NCBI GenBank assembly: GCA_016218045.1
Contig: JACRFB010000046.1
Location: 62,001-126,000 of the forward strand
DNA length: 64,000 nt
Reading direction: 5' to 3'
From: Ignavibacteriota bacterium
GTDB taxonomy: Bacteria; Bacteroidota; Ignavibacteria; SZUA-365
Positions 17,104-25,694 of the stretch are shown here, one piece after another. The notes under the pieces are model-generated. The model saw only the letters and a program-made list of their open reading frames with translations, was not told where the DNA came from and ran no database searches. Positions within the stretch are counted from its first letter, which is position 1. Every line of letters starts with the position of its first letter. A program made the position numbers and the translations under genes.

Positions 17104-18957
17104 ATGCAATCACACCGCTATGTCACCTGTTGTTCGGGTCTTTTTCTGATGATGTTTGTGAGCGCGACGTTCGGTCTTGTTGCACAAGATGCCGGTGTGC
17201 CCGTCGTGCGCGAGGTGTTTCTCGAAAAACTCAAATTGCCGTACGAAGAGGTGCAGAGGTTGATGGTGGAGAAGCGTTTCGCGCCCGCGTCGGACGGCGC
17301 GTTGCAACGTGCCGCGGCCGCCGCGGCCGATTCGAAGGTGAGCGCGGATCCGCTTCCCGAATCGGAAGTGCACGCGTTGATCAATCCCACGGACCCGGCG
17401 AACATCGTCGTCTCGGCGATGCGTTTGAACAACAGGAATCAGCAGGAGGTTCTTCTGTGTCCCGTGTATTACTCGAAGGACTTTGGCGTCACGTGGAATA
17501 AGAGTGCCTTCAAGAATCTCCCGCGTGAGACGGGGGCGGTGGTGCTCGGCGGAGGCGATCCCGTTTTTGCCGCCGACGCGAACGGACGGCTGTACTTCTC
17601 GTGGATCAATGTATACATGCAGAACTTTTCCCGTCTCGTGATGGCGATGTTCTGGGCATGGTCCGACGACGGCGGCGCCACCTGGCAGCGCGCGGCGAAC
17701 GACATGATCGGCAGCGGCCTGTTGAACGGCAGCGGGGGAGGAGTGGAGGCCTTCGACAAGCAGTGGCTCGCGGTCGACCGCACAAATTCTCCGTATCGCA
17801 ACACACTGTACGCCGCGATGTTCCACCCCGATGCGGGCGGAGTAAAAGTGGCTGTGCGCCGCAAGCCCGCGGACTCCGCGGCCTTTATTCAGACATCGGT
17901 GCGAGTGTCGCAGCAGGGGTACAAGTTTACACAGTTCCCGAGCATCGGCATCGACGCGTCGGGCGGCGTGCATGTCACCTACTTTGCGTCGCAGGACAGC
18001 AGCACCTTTGCGATGTATCACGCGCTGTCGACCGACGGTGCACAGAGTTTCACGGAGCCGGTGAAGATCAGCGACGTGAACATGCCGCGCTTCTCGCTTA
18101 ACGACCGCACGGGCACGGTGCCAGGCTTCCAGGATTCGCGTATCTATCCCTGCCCGCATCTTGTGATCGATCGTTCGAACGGCGTCCGCAGCGGTTTCCT
18201 CTACGCGGTGTGGGCGGGCAACGGCATCACGGCAAAAGGTGCCGACGGACTCGACATCTATCTCTCGCGCTCCACCGACAACGGCGCAAGCTGGAGCGCG
18301 CCGCGTGTCGTTAACGACGATCCGCGCGGCGTGGCGGTGGACCAGTTCCATCCGAGTCTGGCCGTCAACGACGCGGGCATCCTTGCCGTAACCTGGTACG
18401 ACCGGCGCGAAGATCCGCTGAACAAGGCGGGCCGGTACTATTACGCTGCGTCCACCGACGGCGGACTGACCTTTGCGCCGAACCGCCCCGCGGCCGACCT
18501 GCCCATGGATTTCACACGCGCCGGTTCCGCCAACGGCGGCTTTGCCGTGGGCGAGTACAACCAGGTGTTGATGACCAACGACTTTGTCATACCTGTCTGG
18601 GCCGACGGCCGCGCGGGCGATGGTAATCTCGATGTGCTTGTGTCGTTCATCCCGATGAACGCCGCCACACATGTGCAGCGCATTACGTCCGTCACCGACC
18701 GCTTCGCGCTAGGCGATCCCGCGCCGCATCCGCTGCTGCGGAACGGCAGTGTTGCACTGCGTCTCGCTGAATCCACACCCGTGCGGCTCGTACTCACCGA
18801 TCTGCTCGGACGCGAACTCCGCGTCATCACCGATGCCGCGTATGACGCCGGCACACACACCATCTCCCTCGATGTCTCCTCGCTTGCACCGGGTTCGTAC
18901 CGGCTTCTTGTGCGTACACGCTTTGGAGTGGCGGTGCGGGGGATCGTAAAGACGTAA
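17104..18957 (+). CDS. Secreted sialidase-like (BNR-repeat) beta-propeller with T9SS sorting domain
   Basis: 617 residues from ATG 17104, preceded by an AGGAG-like site; the signal peptide ends near LVAQ. Asp-box motifs are repeated (SDDGGATW, STDGAQSF, STDNGASW, STDGGLTF), as in sialidase/BNR six-bladed propellers. The catalytic Arg triad and Tyr/Glu of true sialidases cannot be confirmed, so enzyme activity is uncertain. The final ~80 residues are T9SS type A-like: LTDLLGRELR, LAPGSYRLLVRT. Probably secreted or cell-surface attached. The gene's last codons and stop lie inside an 8-bp tandem repeat. Confidence 0.8.
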   Translation: MQSHRYVTCCSGLFLMMFVSATFGLVAQDAGVPVVREVFLEKLKLPYEEVQRLMVEKRFAPASDGALQRAAAAAADSKVSADPLPESEVHALINPTDPANIVVSAMRLNNRNQQEVLLCPVYYSKDFGVTWNKSAFKNLPRETGAVVLGGGDPVFAADANGRLYFSWINVYMQNFSRLVMAMFWAWSDDGGATWQRAANDMIGSGLLNGSGGGVEAFDKQWLAVDRTNSPYRNTLYAAMFHPDAGGVKVAVRRKPADSAAFIQTSVRVSQQGYKFTQFPSIGIDASGGVHVTYFASQDSSTFAMYHALSTDGAQSFTEPVKISDVNMPRFSLNDRTGTVPGFQDSRIYPCPHLVIDRSNGVRSGFLYAVWAGNGITAKGADGLDIYLSRSTDNGASWSAPRVVNDDPRGVAVDQFHPSLAVNDAGILAVTWYDRREDPLNKAGRYYYAASTDGGLTFAPNRPAADLPMDFTRAGSANGGFAVGEYNQVLMTNDFVIPVWADGRAGDGNLDVLVSFIPMNAATHVQRITSVTDRFALGDPAPHPLLRNGSVALRLAESTPVRLVLTDLLGRELRVITDAAYDAGTHTISLDVSSLAPGSYRLLVRTRFGVAVRGIVKT

Positions 18958-19030
18958 AGGGGTAAAGAGGTAAAGGCGTAAAGGGGTAAAGAGGTAAAGG
19001 CGTAAAGGGGTAAAGAGGTAAAGGCGTAAA
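18943..19030. repeat. Octanucleotide tandem repeat (GNNGTAAA) spanning a stop codon
   Basis: Eleven consecutive 8-bp units ending GTAAA. The last nine form three perfect copies of a 24-bp higher-order unit (GGGGTAAA, GAGGTAAA, GGCGTAAA; 18959-19030). The TAA stop of the BNR-repeat gene at 18955-18957 is part of the second unit, so the array begins inside the gene. Confidence 0.9.
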
Positions 19031-19148
19031 GGAAAAACCTATGTTCTGTGATTTTCCGTGTGTTCCGTGGAAATGCTTTTCGAGGCCCCTCTGTCATATG
19101 CACCGTGTTGTGGTCTGAATGAATAGCTGTCTGGATGTGTGCCAGCGT

Positions 19149-21431
19149 ATGGTGAGGTGCAAAGTTGTTTTGCGTGCGATGCAATGCTGTGCCGTGTGGG
19201 TCGCGATGTTGTTGACGTGTGTCTGCGCGCGCGCCACGGCGCAGGGCAGTGTGTCGGGCACGGTGCAGGAGAAGGGCACGGGCGAGGTGATCGTGGGCGC
19301 GAACGTGCTTGTACAGGGCACGAGGCTCGGCGCGGCGACGAACCGTTACGGACATTTCTCCGTGGCCGGACTCGACACGGGCTCGTACGTGCTGCGTGTT
19401 AGCGCGATCGGTTACACCACGCGTCTCGTGCCCGTACACATCGGCGCCGCCGATGCCGCGCCGCGCCTGCGCATCGAGCTCGAGAGCGCCGCGGTGCAGC
19501 AGAAGGAAGTGCTCGTGGAAGCCGAGCGGCGCGGCGCGGCCGATGCGCCCGCGAGCGCCATCGACATGCCGGTGGCGCAGATTCTCCGTCTGCCGTCCCT
19601 AGGAGGCGAGGCCGACGTGTTCCGCGCGCTGCAATTGCTGCCCGGCGTGAAGGCCGTGTCGGAGATCTCGAGCGGCCTGTATGTGCGCGGAGGCAGTCCC
19701 GACCAGAACCTCGTGTTGCTCGACCGCATGATCCTCTACAATCCCTCGCACCTCGCGGGTTTCCTCTCCACCTTCAACGCCGACGCGGTGAATCACGTGC
19801 GTCTCATAAAGGGCGCGCTCCCCGCGGAGTACGGCGGCCGCCTCTCGTCGGTGGTGGACGTGACCATGCGCGAAGGTTCGCAGGAGCGATTCCGCGGCGC
19901 GGGCGGCGTGAGCATGATCGACGCGCGCCTCACACTCGAGGGTCCGGCCGGCGCCGACGCGACATGGATGGTGTCGGGTCGACGCGTGTATCTCGACGCG
20001 CTCGTGGGGCTGATGTCGAATGAGGCGCTCCCGTATTATTTCTACGATCTTCTCGCAAAGACCAACGTGCGGCTCGGCGAGCGCGATCGCGTGTACTTCT
20101 CGGGCTTCTTCGGGCGCGATGTGCTGGGCGGTGGATCCGACGAGGACTTCGAATCGTCCTGGGGCAACAGCGCGGGCAACCTGCGGTGGACGCACCTTGT
20201 GTCGAACACACTCTTCACCGACGTGTCGGCCGTTGTGAGCGATTACCGTTTCTCCACTGAAGTCCGTGAAGGAGAAGAGGAACCATTCAAGGCCGTGTCG
20301 GGCATACTCGACATGGCCCTGCGCGGCGAAGCCGAATGGACGCCCGGCGGCGCGCATGTGTTCAAGGCCGGAATCGAGGCGACACGCCACGCCTTCACGT
20401 CGGAGGCCACAACTGTGTTCGACGATTTCACGCGCCTTGGCGACCGGCTCCCGAGACGTGTCGGCACCGAACTCTCGCTGTACGCGCAGGACACATGGAC
20501 ACTCACACCCGCGTTGCGCGGCGATCTCGGCGCGCGGCTTTTTTATTTCGACCGCGACGGGGTTGTGCGCGCCGAGCCGCGTCTTTCGCTCGAGTACGCC
20601 TTCGAGGGAGACGGCACACGACTCAGCGCCGCGGTGATGGGCGCGAATCAGTTCCTGCACCTTGTCTCGCGCAACGACCTCGCGCTGCCCACCGACATGT
20701 GGTTCCCGACCACGCACAGCATTCGTCCCGCCTGGGGCATGCAGTATGTGCTTGGCGCCGCTCGTCCCGTGTACGGGGGCATGTTCGATGTGTCGATCGA
20801 ACTCTACTACAAGAGCATGGACAACCTGCTCGAATTCCGTGACGACGCGCGCTTCTCGCTGCTGGCACCCATCGAGGACGAACTGACAGCCGGATCGGGC
20901 GAGGCCTACGGCATGGAACTCTTCGTGCAGAAAAAGCTAGGCGACCTCACGGGGTGGATCGGATACACACTGGCATGGACCGAACGCACATTTCCCGACC
21001 TCAACGACGGCGAGCCCTTCCCGCCGCGCTACGACCGCAGGCACGACATCTCCGTTGTCGCGAATTACCGCCTCGCCGAGAGTTGGGAATTCACGGCCAC
21101 CTGGGTGTACGGCACGGGGCAGGCGTTTACCTTCCCGGTGGCGATATACTCGCTCGGCAGTTATGATTATGTGCGGTTCCTGTATTCATCGAGGAACGGC
21201 TACCGTCTCCCTGCGTACCACCGCCTCGACCTGAATTTCTCCCATGTCTTCACCTGGCTCGGCTGGAACTGGAAGGCGAGCTTTAATGTGTACAACGCGT
21301 ATAACCGCATGAATCCTTTCTCGCAGAGCATCGAACGCGAGTACAACGGTGACGGCAGCATCACCACACGGGTGAAGCAGCAGACACTGTTTCCCATACT
21401 CCCCACGCTCGGCATCAGCTTCGAGTTCTAA
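19149..21431 (+). CDS. TonB-dependent outer-membrane receptor with carboxypeptidase-like N-terminal domain
   Basis: About 760 residues from ATG 19149, which puts the signal peptide (32 residues, ending ARATAQ) directly at the N-terminus; ATG 19119 is also possible and neither has a clear Shine-Dalgarno. Residues ~33-110 are a carboxypeptidase-regulatory-like beta-sandwich (GSVSGTVQEKGTGEVIVGANV). A plug domain follows (ELLPGVK-like, YVRGGSPDQNLVLLD), then a 22-strand-type barrel ending in Phe (GISFEF). It imports a ligand using TonB energy. A DUF4249-like lipoprotein follows after 3 bp, a pairing known in Bacteroidota. Ligand unknown. Confidence 0.92.
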   Translation: MVRCKVVLRAMQCCAVWVAMLLTCVCARATAQGSVSGTVQEKGTGEVIVGANVLVQGTRLGAATNRYGHFSVAGLDTGSYVLRVSAIGYTTRLVPVHIGAADAAPRLRIELESAAVQQKEVLVEAERRGAADAPASAIDMPVAQILRLPSLGGEADVFRALQLLPGVKAVSEISSGLYVRGGSPDQNLVLLDRMILYNPSHLAGFLSTFNADAVNHVRLIKGALPAEYGGRLSSVVDVTMREGSQERFRGAGGVSMIDARLTLEGPAGADATWMVSGRRVYLDALVGLMSNEALPYYFYDLLAKTNVRLGERDRVYFSGFFGRDVLGGGSDEDFESSWGNSAGNLRWTHLVSNTLFTDVSAVVSDYRFSTEVREGEEEPFKAVSGILDMALRGEAEWTPGGAHVFKAGIEATRHAFTSEATTVFDDFTRLGDRLPRRVGTELSLYAQDTWTLTPALRGDLGARLFYFDRDGVVRAEPRLSLEYAFEGDGTRLSAAVMGANQFLHLVSRNDLALPTDMWFPTTHSIRPAWGMQYVLGAARPVYGGMFDVSIELYYKSMDNLLEFRDDARFSLLAPIEDELTAGSGEAYGMELFVQKKLGDLTGWIGYTLAWTERTFPDLNDGEPFPPRYDRRHDISVVANYRLAESWEFTATWVYGTGQAFTFPVAIYSLGSYDYVRFLYSSRNGYRLPAYHRLDLNFSHVFTWLGWNWKASFNVYNAYNRMNPFSQSIEREYNGDGSITTRVKQQTLFPILPTLGISFEF

Positions 21432-21434
21432 ACT

Positions 21435-22211
21435 ATGAGATCCTTCATCTTTGCTCTGCTGTCGTGTATTCTGCTTATGAGTGGATGCGAAACGGACGTC
21501 AACGATGTGACCTTTCATGAGTACAAGGAACTCCTCGTTGTGCACTGTTCCATGAAGACGAGCGGAAGATTCACGACGATATCATGCGAAGTGTCCCGGA
21601 CACTCCCACCCGGTGAAACCTATTCGCTGGAAAAAGCATGGGTCACCGATGCGGTTGTGACATACAGCACGGAGAGCAGCACACGCATTCCACACGTGAT
21701 ACCCAACACAGGCATATACAGGACAGCAGATTCCGGTCTTGTCGGAAAAACTGTGACACTCACGGTGTCATGGAAAGGAAAAACCGCGACGGCGCAGCAG
21801 CACATTCCACTCCTCACTGTTGTCGACACAATGACGGAACGGCAGTATATCCCGCAGCTCGGCTGGCATCGTGTTATCGGCCTTCGTGCGTTTCCAGACA
21901 TCGGTCGCGTCATACAAGGATATCAGACATTCTCGGGAGAGGGTGTCAGCGCAAGCTCGTGGCCGGAACACGCCGTGGGAGGTATGTACTATTTCACCGT
22001 TCGTGTGTCTTCAGCACAACAGGACAGCCTCATCCTGTGGACGGAAGTGTGGTCGAAGGCGAGAGAGGATTACACGCTCGCGAGCGAGTATTCCGGTGGT
22101 GGTGATTGGTTCTTTCCCGCCGCAGGAAAAAATCCGCGCTTCAACGTCCGCGGGGATGGAATCGGTTTCTTCTACGCAACAACACGGCGCGACACGGTTG
22201 TTGTGATGTAA
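21435..22211 (+). CDS. DUF4249-like lipoprotein, partner of the TonB receptor
   Basis: 258 residues; a lipoprotein signal with lipobox LMSGC puts the lipidated Cys at 18. The mature protein is beta-rich with a block typical of DUF4249 (VVHCSMK..., V.V.RTLPPGE, WVTDAVVTYS). Starts 3 bp after the receptor stop, so translationally coupled. By analogy with SusD-like partners it may cap the receptor or bind its ligand at the surface. The family assignment rests on layout and context more than on strong motifs. Confidence 0.65.
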   Translation: MRSFIFALLSCILLMSGCETDVNDVTFHEYKELLVVHCSMKTSGRFTTISCEVSRTLPPGETYSLEKAWVTDAVVTYSTESSTRIPHVIPNTGIYRTADSGLVGKTVTLTVSWKGKTATAQQHIPLLTVVDTMTERQYIPQLGWHRVIGLRAFPDIGRVIQGYQTFSGEGVSASSWPEHAVGGMYYFTVRVSSAQQDSLILWTEVWSKAREDYTLASEYSGGGDWFFPAAGKNPRFNVRGDGIGFFYATTRRDTVVVM

Positions 22212-22320
22212 GCACACAGTGACCCGCTCTGCGATTCTCCACAGCGAGAGGGGCGGGACGGCGTGAGTCGCTTCAAACAGTCGCAGCGTGTATCTTGCAT
22301 TTATTCACTCGGAGAGAACG

Positions 22321-23283
22321 ATGCCACGATATTTTATGCAGTACTGGTCCAACGCCGCCTGCGACGACGCACACACGCAGGGGCACAGCGGTAAGCCGCT
22401 GATATACACGGCGGGACGTGGTTTTTTACGCGCGGGAGTGCAGCCGGGCGACCTGCTCTACATCGTCAATGTGCTGGACGGCAGCGTGGTACTTGTCGGG
22501 CGTATGACCGTCGGCGAAATACTCACGCAGGAAGAGGCCTATCATCGCTTCAAGAATCGCGCGTGGGCCGCGCCGGAACACATCGTGGCGGCCGATGGCA
22601 CGGCGACTCCCCAGTTCTTTACACGCGACATTCCCAACGAGACAGTGCGCCTGTGGCGCTTTGTCGACGATGTGCGCGGAACCGGCCAGGTGGAGATCGT
22701 GCGCGGCGTGGTGGACCGCGCCTCGCTGCGCGGACTCAAGGAGATCGATGAAGCCACAGCGGCGCGTATCGACGCGGATCTTGCCATGCCGTTCGACGCG
22801 GCGATGGACACGGAGGACGGTCCGCTCGACGACGAGTTCGACATGGAAGGCGGCATCATCGACGATACAAGCACGGTGACCGACGACGAGCTGCGCGACA
22901 TTCGCAATCGCTACGAGAATCCCGAACTGCGCGAACGGCTCGACACGGCAGCGCGCACCGTAGCCACCCACGCAATGGAACAGGACGGATACACACGCAG
23001 CAGCATACTGCCGGGCGAGGAGTCGGGTTTCGACATCGTCTTCACACGCGACGGCGAGGACTACCCGCTGATCTGCAAGGGCAGCATCGACGATCCGCCC
23101 TCGTTTATCCTCGACGAGCGCGAACTCATGCAGCTCGAAGACGACCTGCGCACTATTTTCTGCATCGTCACCGATGTGCTTTCCGAGACGCCCTCGGCAC
23201 TGTTTTTTAATGCCGAGGAATTCTTCAGCTACTTCGATTATCGTGGGCTGACCTACGCGGCGACGTACCGGGCGATGGAGTGA
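22321..23283 (+). CDS. EVE/PUA-like domain protein with DUF3883-like C-terminal domain
   Basis: 320 residues from ATG 22321, with GGAGAG 7 bases upstream. Residues 1-110 start MPRYFMQYWSN and contain LRAGVQPGDLLYIVNVLDGSVVLVGRM, like EVE/PUA-fold domains that read modified bases in DNA or RNA. A linker rich in Asp/Glu lies near 150-200. Residues ~205-270 (ELRERLDTAARTVATHAM, GFDIVFTRDGEDYPLICKG) resemble DUF3883/Mrr-like nuclease folds, but the active-site E-x-K is I-C-K, so cleavage activity is doubtful. No signal peptide. A modified-nucleic-acid sensor is possible; alternatives remain open. Confidence 0.5.
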   Translation: MPRYFMQYWSNAACDDAHTQGHSGKPLIYTAGRGFLRAGVQPGDLLYIVNVLDGSVVLVGRMTVGEILTQEEAYHRFKNRAWAAPEHIVAADGTATPQFFTRDIPNETVRLWRFVDDVRGTGQVEIVRGVVDRASLRGLKEIDEATAARIDADLAMPFDAAMDTEDGPLDDEFDMEGGIIDDTSTVTDDELRDIRNRYENPELRERLDTAARTVATHAMEQDGYTRSSILPGEESGFDIVFTRDGEDYPLICKGSIDDPPSFILDERELMQLEDDLRTIFCIVTDVLSETPSALFFNAEEFFSYFDYRGLTYAATYRAME

Positions 23284-23377
23284 CGCAGGGAGCAAGAGGG
23301 AAATAGGTCGGGACGGAGGGCCGCGGTGACTTTGACCACAGGACCTCTGATCGTATGTTTGTGAACTCGGACGAGCC

Positions 23378-24541
23378 ATGTCAGTAATTATCCCAAGAGT
23401 ACCAGGAATCGAAGGCCGCGACTGCCGCACTTTCACCGGCTACAAACCGTGCCGGCCCGGCGAGGATTGCACCATTCAGTGCCGCAACGACAATCCGATG
23501 GGGATACGCATCCTGATCGTCAACCTCGATGCGATGGGCGACGTGCTCATGACGACGGCGCAGCTCCCCGCGATCAAACGCGCCTTTCCGTCGAGTTTTC
23601 TCGTGTGGCTCACACATCCGAGCGCCGTGCCCCTGCTCGCGGGCAATCCCTACCTCGACCGCGTGTACGCGTGGAACGATGACAATCGCCTTGTTCTTTC
23701 GGCCCAGGATTTTGACCTCGTGCTCAACGCCGACAAGTCGCAGCACGCGTGCGCTTTTGTCTCGCAGCTCAACGCCGACGAACCGCGCGGCTTTATGCTC
23801 TCGCGCAGAGGACAGGTGGTGCCGGCCAATCCGGAAGCCGCGTACAACTATCACCTCGGCCTCGACGATCACATGAAATTCCGGGTGAACCAGAGAACGG
23901 GACAGGACATCCTGGCCGAAACCTGGCTCCTCGACTACGCGCGCGACGAGTACGTGCTCGAACTCAGCGCCGAAGATCAGGACTTCTGCGCGCGGAAGCG
24001 CGCGGAGTGGGGACTCGCATCGCGCACCGTTGTGGCCTTCAACACAGGGTGTTCGGAATTGTATCCGAACAAAAAGATGACGGTGGCGCAGCATCTGCGA
24101 CTCCTCGAACTGCTGTCGGGAAGAGACGACATCGCGCTGATGCTGCTCGGCGGGCGCGAGGACACGGCGAGGAATGCGGAGATCGCCGAGGGTGCACGCG
24201 CGCGCAGCATCGAACTCTACAGCACACCCACCGACGAGGGTCTGCGCCGCGGCATCTGCTACGCGAATCTCGCCGATGCCGTGATATCGGGCGACAGCTT
24301 CGGCATGCACCTTGCCATCGCCCTGCGGAAACACGTCTTCGCGTGGTTTGGCCTGAGCTGCTGGACGGAAATCGATCTCTACGGCCGCGGCGCAAAATAC
24401 TTCCAGTCCGACCTCGCCTGTTCTCCGTGCTGGAAGCAGACCTGTCCCCACAATCTCGAATGTATCGAGCGTATCGATCTCGACACGATCGCGCGTGATG
24501 TGCGCGCTTTCGCCGACACGCGGAAAAAGGAAATTCACTGA
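23378..24541 (+). CDS. Glycosyltransferase family 9 (heptosyltransferase-like)
   Basis: 387 residues. An N-terminal Cys-rich extension (DCRTFTGYKPC then C-x3-C near residues 15-36) precedes the GT9 start ILIVNLDAMGDVLMTT at about residue 43. The C-terminal Rossmann domain has a NTGCSELYPNKKM block, LLGGREDTARN and SGDSFGMHLAIALRK, the sugar-nucleotide binding region. Near the C-terminus CSPCWKQTCPHNLECI adds four Cys. Similar N- and C-terminal Cys clusters occur in some non-proteobacterial GT9 proteins and may bind a metal. Probably transfers a sugar to lipopolysaccharide or a cell-surface glycan. The following lipoprotein gene overlaps by 1 base. Confidence 0.88.
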   Translation: MSVIIPRVPGIEGRDCRTFTGYKPCRPGEDCTIQCRNDNPMGIRILIVNLDAMGDVLMTTAQLPAIKRAFPSSFLVWLTHPSAVPLLAGNPYLDRVYAWNDDNRLVLSAQDFDLVLNADKSQHACAFVSQLNADEPRGFMLSRRGQVVPANPEAAYNYHLGLDDHMKFRVNQRTGQDILAETWLLDYARDEYVLELSAEDQDFCARKRAEWGLASRTVVAFNTGCSELYPNKKMTVAQHLRLLELLSGRDDIALMLLGGREDTARNAEIAEGARARSIELYSTPTDEGLRRGICYANLADAVISGDSFGMHLAIALRKHVFAWFGLSCWTEIDLYGRGAKYFQSDLACSPCWKQTCPHNLECIERIDLDTIARDVRAFADTRKKEIH

Positions 24542-24945
24542 TGCGCCATCTCCTCCTCTCCGTCCTGCTTCTCCCACTTCTGTTCTGTGTGTCGTGTTCC
24601 CAAAGTCCCGACGTCCAGGGCCTCTGGAAAAATCCCAACGGCGAAACGCTCACCTTCAAGGCCGACAGCACCGTGATGATGGGCATGGAAGGCGTGGAGG
24701 GCGGTCTGCCCGGCCGCTTCAGCGTGGATCGCGACACGGTGCGCATCACGACGCTGCCCGCGGTGGATGAACTCGGCGAGTACACGAACGAGTACATGCT
24801 CGCGATGCGCGACGAACACCTGCAGCTCGTGTCGTTTTCGCTCGTGCGCGGAAGCGACTATCACATGACCTTTGTGGCGGATCTCGCGAAGCGCCTGCGC
24901 AAAGCCGAATCCGATTACGCGTTCTCGCGCGTGGAGGAAAAATGA
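24541..24945 (+). CDS. Small lipoprotein of unknown function
   Basis: 134 residues, ATG overlapping the preceding TGA. Lipoprotein signal with lipobox FCVSC (Cys19). The short mature part starts DVQGLWKNPNGETLTFKADSTVMM, reminiscent of lipocalin/META-like small beta barrels. No catalytic residues visible. It is coupled to the GT9 gene upstream and overlaps the rpe gene by 4 bases (ATGA), so the three are co-translated. Confidence 0.7.
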   Translation: MRHLLLSVLLLPLLFCVSCSQSPDVQGLWKNPNGETLTFKADSTVMMGMEGVEGGLPGRFSVDRDTVRITTLPAVDELGEYTNEYMLAMRDEHLQLVSFSLVRGSDYHMTFVADLAKRLRKAESDYAFSRVEEK

Positions 24946-25619
24946 ACCGTCCGTTGCCGCCCCACCGCCCGCTCATCGCGCCGTCCTTCCTCTCCTGCGA
25001 CTTCGCGCGTATCGGCGAGGAAGTGCGCGCAGTGGAGGATGCCGGTGCGGATCTGCTGCATCTCGACGTGATGGACGGCCGTTTTGTGCCGAACATCACC
25101 ATCGGCCCCGTCGTGGTCGACGCCGTGCGCGGCTGTTCCACCGCGCCGCTCGACGTGCATCTCATGATCGTCGAACCCGAGCGCTACCTCGAGTCGTTCC
25201 GCGACGCCGGTACAGACATCTGCACCGTCCATTGGGAGGCCTCGCCGCATCTGCACCGCACCGTGCAGGCGATCCGCGCTCTTGGCATGCTGGCGGGCGT
25301 CAGCATCAATCCCGCCACACCTGTGACAGTGCTGCGCGACATCATCGCGGACCTCGACCTCGTTCTCATCATGTCGGTCAATCCCGGCTTCGGCGGACAG
25401 GCCTTTATTCCCCGGGCTCTCGACCGCGTGTCCGCCGTGCGCGCCATGGCTGCCGAGGAGGGCGTGCCCCATCTGCTTATCGAAGTTGATGGCGGCGTGA
25501 CCGCCGACAACGCGGGAGCGTTGCTTGCCGCGGGAGCGGACGTGCTTGTGTCGGGCTCGGCGCTGTTCCGCTCCGGCGACTACACGGGCTACATCAGCCG
25601 CCTGCGCAGCGGATCCTGA
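24942..25619 (+). CDS. rpe: Ribulose-phosphate 3-epimerase
   Basis: 225 residues, full length for the family. TIM-barrel motifs: APSFLSCDF, LHLDVMDGRFVPN (metal-binding His and Asp), DVHLMI, VNPGFGGQ (phosphate-binding loop), and EVDGGVTADNA with the catalytic Asp. Interconverts ribulose 5-phosphate and xylulose 5-phosphate in the pentose phosphate pathway. Overlaps the upstream lipoprotein by ATGA. Confidence 0.97.
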   Translation: MNRPLPPHRPLIAPSFLSCDFARIGEEVRAVEDAGADLLHLDVMDGRFVPNITIGPVVVDAVRGCSTAPLDVHLMIVEPERYLESFRDAGTDICTVHWEASPHLHRTVQAIRALGMLAGVSINPATPVTVLRDIIADLDLVLIMSVNPGFGGQAFIPRALDRVSAVRAMAAEEGVPHLLIEVDGGVTADNAGALLAAGADVLVSGSALFRSGDYTGYISRLRSGS

Positions 25620-25694
25620 GCGACACACGCCTGTCAGTGCACGGGAGCGCGGACGGCGCGGCACGATATCCACGAGACTGAACACGGGACCTGT

